Below, piece by piece: positions 1-9,500 of a DNA stretch of 64,000 nucleotides. A program made the translations under genes and the position numbers. Each line of letters starts with the position of its first letter. Position 1 is the first letter of the stretch. The DNA comes from Emydura subglobosa (taxonomy: Eukaryota > Chordata > Testudines > Chelidae), in contig ML679991.1 in the NCBI GenBank assembly GCA_007922225.1, positions 1,510,153 to 1,574,152 of the forward strand, read 5' to 3'. The notes beneath the pieces are model-generated. The model was not told the DNA's origin, did no database searches, and worked only from the letters and a program-made list of their open reading frames with translations.

Positions 1-280
1 GTGAGTTGCTCAGTGAGTGACCCTCCCCCCAGCTACCTTGGATCCTCTTTGCATTTGCAAACCAGAGACTGGGGGCAGGAGGACAGGACTTTCCACCGCC
101 TGCTGTGCACATAAAATGTGGGAATGTGGTTTTGGGAACCACCCCTGCCACAGGCAAACTGACTAAGGTGCTTAACAGCTTGGCTCCCTTGAACTCCCTC
201 GAATCACCCTTTGTTACCCTCCCCCATGCTTCTCCCGTCAAGCTGCAATTATCATCCCCCAACTGATCCCCCCATTTCCC

Positions 281-287
281 TATAAGG
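281..287 (+). promoter_or_regulatory. Candidate TATA box of the mini-exon gene
   Basis: A TATAAGG motif lies about 190 bp before the first ATG of the signal-peptide exon. It would place transcription start near 310 and give a 5'UTR of roughly 165 nt. A weaker T-rich alternative (GTTTTTAAG) lies near 354-362. Only the motif and its distance are seen; no other promoter evidence is available. Confidence 0.4.
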
Positions 288-476
288 TTCTTTCCTTGTC
301 TTGGGAGGGGAGGGGCCCTGACCAACAGGAATTGTGCTACCTGCCAAAGCCAGGTTTTTAAGTGGAGAGAGTGAGTGAACCAGAGAGCGGGACCTGATCT
401 GAACTACACTTCACACGGCTGCAGTCCTTGGCTCTCATCCACTCCTATTGCTTGTGCTTCCCACAAGTTGCTAACC

Positions 477-546
477 ATGCTGAAGAAGATCCTGTTCATC
501 TCCACCGTGTTCGCTTTGGTGCTGGCTTTCCCAACAGAAATACCAG
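477..546 (+). CDS. Exon 1: signal peptide of the mini-exon gene
   Basis: The ATG at 477 opens MLKKILFISTVFALVLAF, with Lys-Lys, a hydrophobic core and a small-residue region, followed by PTEIP. The exon ends one base into a codon at a GTAACT donor (547). This start gives a proper n- and h-region. An upstream in-frame Met (375) would bury the signal sequence and is less likely. Secretion is inferred from this segment. Confidence 0.8.
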
Positions 547-3500
547 GTAACTCTTACACTGTATACACAGAGAGGGGTGGAGAGACACACAGAAGGAGAC
601 AGAGAGACACTCCCAGAGGCAGATGAATAGCCTAACAATAGGTGTCAACCTGCCACCACATCAGAGATGAACCGTGCTATAGAATGCATTGTATACGCAT
701 AGACACACACACACACAGGGGAGACAGGGATCCAGAGAGGAGAGAGAATGGAGAGGAAGTGTTTGTGTAAATATAGAAAGGGTGTAAAGACACACACACA
801 AAGAGAGAGAGATGGGGGAGAGAGAAAGACAGAAAGACAGAAAAAAAGAGAAAGACAGAAAAAAAGAGAAAGACAGAAAAAAAGAGAAAGAACACAAAAA
901 GAAACTTTGAATGAGTGAAACACACATGGAGAGAATCAGAAAGAGGTACAGTTTATTTATTGTTTCCCACTATTGTATTGCTCAGTGTATTAGTCCCCTT
1001 TTCAGGTTAGCTTTCCCGCTGACTGGTAATTTGGTATGAACTGTGGCCATATATTTACATAGCGTGGACTCTGTTAACCCTTGCTTGGCCAAATGGTATG
1101 TGAAGTTTACCAAGACTGTGTGATCACATAGAGAAAGATCCCTCCTTGTAATGCACACTCTGGAGGGCAGGTTTAAATTTGCCATAGGAAACAGCTCTGG
1201 ATGTTCTTATTATGTTTAAGGATTCAGACAGATCCTTGATGAATGTTACTTTACATTAATGATTTTGTTACTACATTTCTTAGTTTTTAATTTTCTTGCA
1301 TTTCAATTAAATGTAGAGTTTATATTTTTGTCTTTATCTGTGTTAAGTGTTTTTCAAGGACCAGTCAACTTGTTACTTAATAATAATACCTGGCACTTTA
1401 TAAACCTAGCTCTCAGAGGTGCAGAAGTAACTGTCCCTGTTATGCAGAGAGGAAAACTGAGGTTTAAAGGAGCTAAGGCATAGTCAGTTTGTGATCAATG
1501 CAGGAACAGAATCTAGGGCTTCTGACTGCTATTCTAGTGCCCCAGCCAAGAGACCACATCAACTCTTATTTTACAGGCCTTGCCCAATTTGCTGTTCCCT
1601 AGAAGGGACGTATTAGTTTAGCTATAACTAATACCAATTTCCCCCTCATTACCTTCATTTTTAAAACAATCTCTAAATGCTCTAGCATCACATACATTTT
1701 CAAAAAAGACATACTATTTAATAGTAACACCCTACCTCCGTCGATTTATGTGTATCAATAATCTAACAAAGGCTGCATGTCAGGGTGTGAAACATTTCCT
1801 AAAAGTGAGATGTAGTCTCTGCTGCTGAGAGCGGGTTTTTGTTGGGGGGAGATGAGGGAGGTTGTTGATTGGTGTCTTGGTGTCTCTGCCATGGGAGCAG
1901 AGAAATCAAGCTAGGCCCGAGTCTGTAGCGCTGTTCATATGAGAGCACGGAGGGAAGCAGAGTAGCCTTCAAAGAACCATTTCCTGCTTTACCTACAGAT
2001 GCAGCAGCACGTTTGCAGTGAGTGTATGGGGGGACAGGATGGGGGGGTCCTTCATATAGCCACATCTATACTGATACCTTTCTCTGCTCCTCTTTTCCCT
2101 GTTTAAAGAGTCACTATACAGAAACATAGGCATCAGATCTTTCTATGGTAACAGGGTGTTACCATATTACAGAGAGAGCATCACAGGAACACCTATATAT
2201 AACATGTTGTTTCTAGAGATTTTATTAAACTGAGTGAAATCTCTAACAGACCAGACCAGGGTCTGCCGGGTTTTTTGCAGGTGAATGTGCTTTGAATGTT
2301 GAATAAAAGGTAACCAAATACCTAAATATCTATCGCTCCTGTCTGTTTTGCTGGGTGCCTAACTGGTGTGTTAATTTTTCCATCACCGCACCCTCCCATA
2401 GTTTTCTGAACCATCCCTCCACAGCTGGGCTATTTTTCTTTTTCCAGTGAGAGGCTACCAATAGTCAAGCAGCTACTAGCAGAGGAGAGATTAATTCTTC
2501 ACTTCCTCTTGTGGGACTGTTTCCACTAGGAAGCCCCAGGAGACTCACCAAAGGACCATTTGGTAGTAACATCCAATCATGTATGGATATTTGGCTATGG
2601 CTTGCATCCCAGTCCTCCCTAATGAGTGCACATCCCAGAGAAGATGCCAGCAGAGTCCTCAGGCAGCAGAACTGCCTCCTCTAGAGCTGGGGTGCTCTCC
2701 AGCACAGGAACACTGTTTCAATCTCCATCCCCCACCACTGTCTGTAACCCAGCCAGGGGGGAAGCGGAAGCTCTCTGAATTATTCATCTTCAGTAGCTAA
2801 GCCTCTTTCTTTTCAGAAGGAGGAACTCTACAGATAGAAGCTGACTATTTCTCCCACTGTAGCAGGGGGCCTACAGGAGAGCAAGGTGCAGCTGCAGAAA
2901 TATTCTGCAGATCTCAGCATCTCATGAACATAGGGGCATGTAGCCATTTGTAGGGATAAGGAAAAAGCCCTCAAGTGGTCAATGTCTCTCTGGACAGAGG
3001 ACTTCTCAGACTGTGGGTTCTTCAGAGACAATGGGGCACTGAGGTCTTTCAGAGCCAGGCCACTTGCTGTGTGGATTAGAATTGACAGGAATTAATTCAT
3101 TACCCCAAACTCACAGAATCATAGGACAGGAAGGGACCTTGAGAGGTCATCTAGTCCAATCCTCTGCACTCATTGCAGGACTCAATATTATCTAGACCAT
3201 CCCTGACAGGTGTTTGCCTAAGCTGCTCTTAAAAATCTCCAATGATGGAGATTCCACAACTTCCCTGGGCAATTTATTCCAGTGATTAACTACCCTGACA
3301 ATCAGGAAGTTTTTCCTAATGTCCCATCTAAACTGCCCTTGCTGCAATTTAATCCTATTGCTTCTTGTCCTATCCTCAGAGGTGAATAAGAACAGTTTTT
3401 CTCCCTCCTCCTTGTAACAACCTTTTATGTACTTGACAACAGTTATCATGTCCCCCCTCAGTCTTCTGTTCTCCAGACTAAACAAACCCAGTTTTTTCAA

Positions 3501-6500
3501 TTTTCCCTCAGAGGTCATGGTTTCTAGACCTTTAATCATTTTTGTTCCTCTTCTCTGGACTCTCCAATTAGTCCACATCTTTCCTGAAATGTGGTGCCCA
3601 AAACTGGACACAATACTCCAGTTGCGGCCAATCAGCTCAGAGTAGAGTGGAAAAATTACTTCTTGTGTCTTGCTTACAACACTCTGGCTAATACATCCCA
3701 GAATAACATGTGCTTTTTTTGCAACAGTATTTACACTGTTGACTCATATTTAGCTTGTGATCCACTATGATCCCCAGATCCCTTTCCGCAGTACTTCTTC
3801 CTAGACAGCCTTTTCCCATTTTGTATGTGTACAACTGATTGTTCCAAAATTAAGATATTTAATTATTTTGTATGGTTATTGTCCCCAGATATGGTCACTT
3901 CTTACAGTGAAGACAAAACTGCAGGTCCTAGTGGTGAGTCCCCCTTCTAATACCTTAATAACACATTATAAGACAAATTATGGTTGCTCCAGAATGGGAC
4001 AGGGGGGGTGCACAGAGCCAGAATTCCTTATGTACATGTGACAGGCTCAGAGGAATGTGCTGGATGGGGCACAGCTCAGTCCTCACATGCAAAGGACAAT
4101 AGCACTAAGGAAGAGCTACCTACATCCTCTCTGAAGATGCAGGAAGTGTGACTGGTGAGGGTGTTCTAGGAGGCATTACAGCTGCTCCTGCCTAGTGCTA
4201 GCATACTATCTCCAGCCTCCAAGCCAGCGGCTCACCTCCTCCCCATCCCTACCACTAATGTGTCTCTGCTCCTAGGAGCCCTATTTAAATCTTGTATCAT
4301 GAACAGGCTGACAATGCTGTTCTGCTCTGAAAAGTGGCTCTCTTTAAATGGCACCATGACCTCCCATTGCAGGTTAAAAAGTCCTTTTCTCTAAGTGCCA
4401 GTCCCACAGACCAGCCTGGTCTTTGAAAGTCAAGCTGTGTTCTTTCTGGATCATACACAACTCCCTGTGATACAGGTTTTGCAGGCCACTTATGTCCTTA
4501 GTGACAACTGGGCCAACTTCTTTATCTTTAACCAGCTTGCCCCGGAGCAACTGATTGACACTTGGTCATCGACTCTGCTGCTGATGCTCACAAAGGAGTG
4601 GAATCCAGCTCCCTCACCCTGATTCCTGTTCATTTTTCAGGGCTAACAGGAGTAAAAAGAAGCAAAACTACCTGTCACTAAAGACAGCAGGTAGAACTCT
4701 GAATACACATAGGGAACAGACCTGCTGAGTAAACAGGAGCCATTTTTACATAGTCGCTTTTCAGAGTAAAACCGCACTTTAAGAACGTATTTTATATATA
4801 GCATTTTTCCTCCCAAAGTGCTTTAGACACTGAACAGAACAGCAGACAGCAATTGCAGCCCAATTTTCAAAATTGGCCACTTGTCTTGGGAACCTCTATT
4901 TTGGGTATCTCCTGCTGGGCTCCTAAGACCCAATATCCAAAACCAGCAGCCCCTCTGGAAAATGTTCACCTTAAAGTCCTCAAAGCACTGTATAAACATT
5001 AATGAATGAAGCCTGGTAACACCTCTGTCGGAGGGTAAGTGCTGAAACACAGACAGTCTGATTCTACGACCCTTGCTCATGAGCTCCCTCAGGGGTCTCC
5101 TGCCTAAATATTTCTCAGGCTTTTTTTACTTCATTGTGATATTCAGTGAGATCACTGCCCTAAAGTGACCTACAGGTTCAATCATCTTTGAGGGTTTCCT
5201 CATTTTTATGCTTGGTGTCCCCAGATTTCACCACTTCCTACACAGTGGAAGCAACATCACAGACAGATGGTGAGCCTTGTTTTTCTTTGATTTATCCTTT
5301 AAATTGCTGAGATTATTACCCGTCTTATTCCTGAGCCTTTCACAAACATCCATGAGATGCAACACGATATCTTAAAAATTAGATATGGCAAAGGTATTAT
5401 ATTGGATCACATCTTCTCAATCCCCAGCCTGTCTGATGCAGGATTGTTCTATCCATACAGTATATTATCTACAGTCTTTTCTTGTCCAAGTGACCCAAGT
5501 AATGGAACTCCCACCACGTTCCTTGGGGATACTGATCCACAGTCTAATGGAGACTCACGCTTTGGAAATATTTCCAGAGATAACATTTTCCCTTTTTTCA
5601 ACTTCATCCCACTTTATACTCCGTTAGGATATAAGACAGTTTGATTAAGGTAGTGTAATCAAAAGGAATTGAGTCATTTCCCTCACCTTTTTATCTCTTT
5701 TGCTTTATTTCACTAGACTTCACCAGCATTTACACCGAGGAAGCAACAGCAGAAACAGTTGGTGAGTCTCCTTTTGAAAAACAAGATGATTTAGTTTCCT
5801 AAGTCATCGAGTCCTGTGGAAGCATCTTAAGGCCCCTAACTCACCCTACTATTAATGATATTCAGCACTACAAGTCCTATACAAAGATAAATCAGTGAAC
5901 ACTCCCAACCCCCGATGAGGAAAAGGAACATTTGAAATCATCTTGCAACCTCCATTCATTGAGAAGGGAAGGGTAATATGAAAAAAAAAGATTAATTTCC
6001 CTCACATGTGCCTCAAAATGTTTACCCTCTGCTGTTCTTGGTTTCTGTAGACTTCACTACTTCTTACATTGGGGAAACTACAGCAGAGCCAAAGGGTGAG
6101 TCCATTCCTTTAATGAACCTTCAGACGTTTGGCTAGTCCAGTCCCCAATACTCAGTGCCCAAACCATCTCTAACAATTCCACATCAAGAATTAACTTGAC
6201 ATTTTTTAGTGATGGTGATTTCACCTCTTTCCCTGGAAGCCTGACCCACTGCACATTGAATTGGTGGCTGGCATATACAATTTTCCCTTTTGTTTCACCT
6301 CAACGTGCTCTACAGCTTAAAGTTCCACCAGAAAAGTGGCTCTAGTATAGAGTTAGTCGCTCACTCTTTCTGGCCTAGTGAATATTCAGTTATTTACATG
6401 AAATGGACCAGTTCCAACAGGAGCAGTTGAAAGAAATACACACTCTGTAGCCCAGTGGATAGGGCATTCACCCATAATGTGGGAGGCCTGGGGTCAAGTT

Positions 6501-9500
6501 CCCACTACCTAAACATAGCAAGGACTTAACTCTGCTTCTCCAATGTCACTTGCATACTTGGTGAGTGTCATAATCACCCGACTACTAGAGGGTGGGTATC
6601 TCTCTGACAAGGAATTTCACCCAGAAGCTGATAAACCTTCCCAATGAGAGTTTTACTGAAGCCATCCCTTTTGTGGGAAAAGTTTCTTGTTTGTTGAATC
6701 TGCATTTTCCACTGAAAAACTCTTTCACTGAGAAATTCCCAGCCATCTCTAGCAGTCAGAGGAAATATATATGAAATTCACACAAGGTCATTTTTCAAGG
6801 TATGATTTTCACAGGCTAACCATACTTTAACTTTAGTGGGTAGAGAGATGAGAAGAGGGTTTATTGAAAGCAACTAACTGATCTTTTGTGTTGGCTTTCC
6901 TAGATATAACCACTTCTTATATTGAAGACTCAACCTTAGAGGCTACAGGTGAGTCAATCTGGATCTGCATTGTCTCTTGTCATTCCAAATCTAATCATGG
7001 AGAAATTCATTGAGACACTTCATCTGTTCTGTGAATTTCCCAATACTTGGATGTTGTTTTATGCTGCTTTTCTAGAGGATCCTGTAACCAGTCTGAGTGA
7101 AGAATACAAGACTGGATCTGGTAGGTTCATTTTGTTTTTCCTGTTACTTTGCTATCATTTCTTTACTGCTCACAATGCAGCACGGGAGCAATGGAGAGAA
7201 CTGATGCATACAGCTGTACCCATGCATCTCAGTCCTCCCACAATACCTCCTGTTATTCCTGTGCTGAGACACACACACAGCTCTGCCTATGACCCCCAAT
7301 TCTGCCCAGCAGCCCCCCTGCTATTCAAACTTGGGATCTTCAGAGGCCTCTGCCAATATCCCTCAATTTGACCCACAGCTGTTCCTGTTACTCCTTGTAT
7401 CTTACTACCTAGCTCTGCTGGTGCACCTCAGTCCGAACCTGCAGCTGTCCCCTTCTTCCTCTGGGTCCATTTGCAGGCTCTCCTGGCTGGCAAGCAGCAC
7501 TGCATCAGTACAAATGGATAAAGCAGGCCCCCAGGCTATGAAAGAGTCTATTGAAGGGAGTGGCATTAATCAATTCTCCTAGCTGATATGCATATGATGT
7601 GTTTTTTTTCCTCTAGTTGAACCTACCTCTTTTGTGACTGGAGAAGAGTTCAGTGAGTGCCCTTTGATTTCATGTATTTCTTTCATATCATATTTTGTCC
7701 TTGTGGTGAGCCATACAAGGCTTGACAGGTGAACCATCTGTAGCTATCTGTGGTATGTGATCAGTCATATGGTATTTTTTCTGCTCCTTAACTGGATGGC
7801 TAAAAAATTTTAAAGAGAAGAATTTAGCCTAACAAACAGCATTTTTAGACAAATTTGTGTTACATTCATGAGGTGTCCAGGATTTGTGAACACTATAACA
7901 AATCCCCGATAGACATCAGGATCCTTGTGAATATAACATTATAGCAATAGAATGATGTCTGCCCATTTATTTACCAATTTCTTTTTTTAACCTGTTGATC
8001 AGCTTTACTCTGGAAAAAACTTTGGGGTGTGCTTTATCTCAGAGGGTCTCAGCTGAGTATTTCCCAATATTCTTATGTTCTCTAACTTTGTTACATTGAT
8101 GTTTTGACCACCTGCTGGCCATAGGCATCTACATATCTGGAGCAATTTAGCTATCACTGTCCTATATACCCTGTTGTGGTTTTTTTCCTAGAGGAATCCA
8201 GCACCAGTGGGACTGGAGAAATGTGGAGTGAATACTGTAAGTTACTCCTGCATTTTTCTATTATTTTGTTATCACAGGTCACTTTTTTTCTCTTTGTACT
8301 ATCAAAGATCCTCATTCCTATTCGTTCCTGTTCTCCCTCCCTCAGCAGTATTGCCATTAGAACTCAATCCTGACCTGCAGCACCCCCTGCTATACCAGTC
8401 CTGGACTCTCCACACAGCTCTGCCAATGCCCCTCAAACCTGCCCTTACAGCACGTTCTGCCCCTGAAGCTTTCTTTCTTCTTCCACAACTCTGACGAAAA
8501 ACCACTAAATCAATGAAACCATAAATCAGAGTGACTTGTTATTAGACTTAGCCAAATCTTTTAAAAAAACCTGGCTCCAGGGATTGGATTGCTTAGTGGC
8601 TCCCAGCATCAGTGCTTCTCTGATAAATATATTCTTGCCCTTCTGGGGTCAAATAAAATCATTTTAACATGCACAGTGATGTCTTCCTGAGGCTTTGGAC
8701 AGTCATACACTGCCTTAAAGGTGTGAGTCACACACATCTCTTAAAGGTGTGAATTTCACCATTCACTCTGAACCCTAATAATGACAATTTAAAAGTCAGC
8801 ATTTTAAACTTTCTCATTGCTCATCCTTTAAACAAACCGCTAGTTACTCTGGGCCGGTAGGCAATGTTTCAGATTATGGGTATGGCTTGAATAGAATACC
8901 CTTTTTCCCCAGTCAGGCCCTGGCCTGGCCCAAGTTTTTCCATAGAGTGAAACCTGAAACATGAGTGTTTCACGTGGGTTTGGGTTTTGTTTTGAAGACT
9001 TTGCACAGATCATTTGATTTTCCTAGAATGTTGATGTTGTTTCTTCCATAGCTGAATCCAGCACCCTCTCAAATGAAGCCTATTCAACTGGAACAGCCAG
9101 TGAGTTCCTTTAAATTAATTGTTTTATTTTTCCATATGTAATTGCCCTTATCAACTTGCTCATTGTACCTCTCATTCCCCTAAAGTAGCCACCTTCTAGA
9201 ATCCAACAATACATAGTGACGAGAAGAGGAGATGAAGATGGAAAATGTTAAAGGTGTCATAGAAATGATGTTTTAAAAATTGGGCTTGTGAGCTTCTTCC
9301 TTATTTATGAGATATAAAGAGTGCTGAAAGGGTTGTTTGTTTTTCTTGCTTTTTTGTCCTTAGCAATATAAAAGCTTTCAAGTTTGGGCCCCTCTCGTTT
9401 GAATGAAGGACTTCTTGGGGCTCTCAGGAGATATATATTGTTGGCTTTCCATACCATAATTGAAGATGGAGGCTGGAGGGACTGTTCAGTCTTTACCAAA

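Larger units (their letters stand above)
547..3888 (+). other. Intron 1 of the mini-exon gene: content
   Basis: It holds a purine-rich microsatellite (690-900), a MIR-like fragment (about 1375-1550) and an antisense CR1 fragment (3111-3840). Candidate donor sites at 1807, 2013 and 2447 do not pair with phase-1 exons. I see no further coding exon. Confidence 0.5.

Noticed and set aside
645..927. Overlapping minus-strand open frames rich in Phe, Leu, Ser and Cys
   Set aside because: They are translations of a GA/CA microsatellite in three frames.
1787..1807. 21-nt plus-strand phase 1-1 exon candidate in intron 1 of the mini-exon gene
   Set aside because: The acceptor has no pyrimidine tract and the residues do not fit either repeat type.
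1991..2009. Plus-strand exon candidate (CTACAG acceptor, GTGAGT donor)
   Set aside because: It is 19 nt, not a multiple of three, and would break the frame.
6446..6502. Functional tRNA gene
   Set aside because: A and B boxes are present but no clean cloverleaf or acceptor stem can be drawn, and a SINE body follows.
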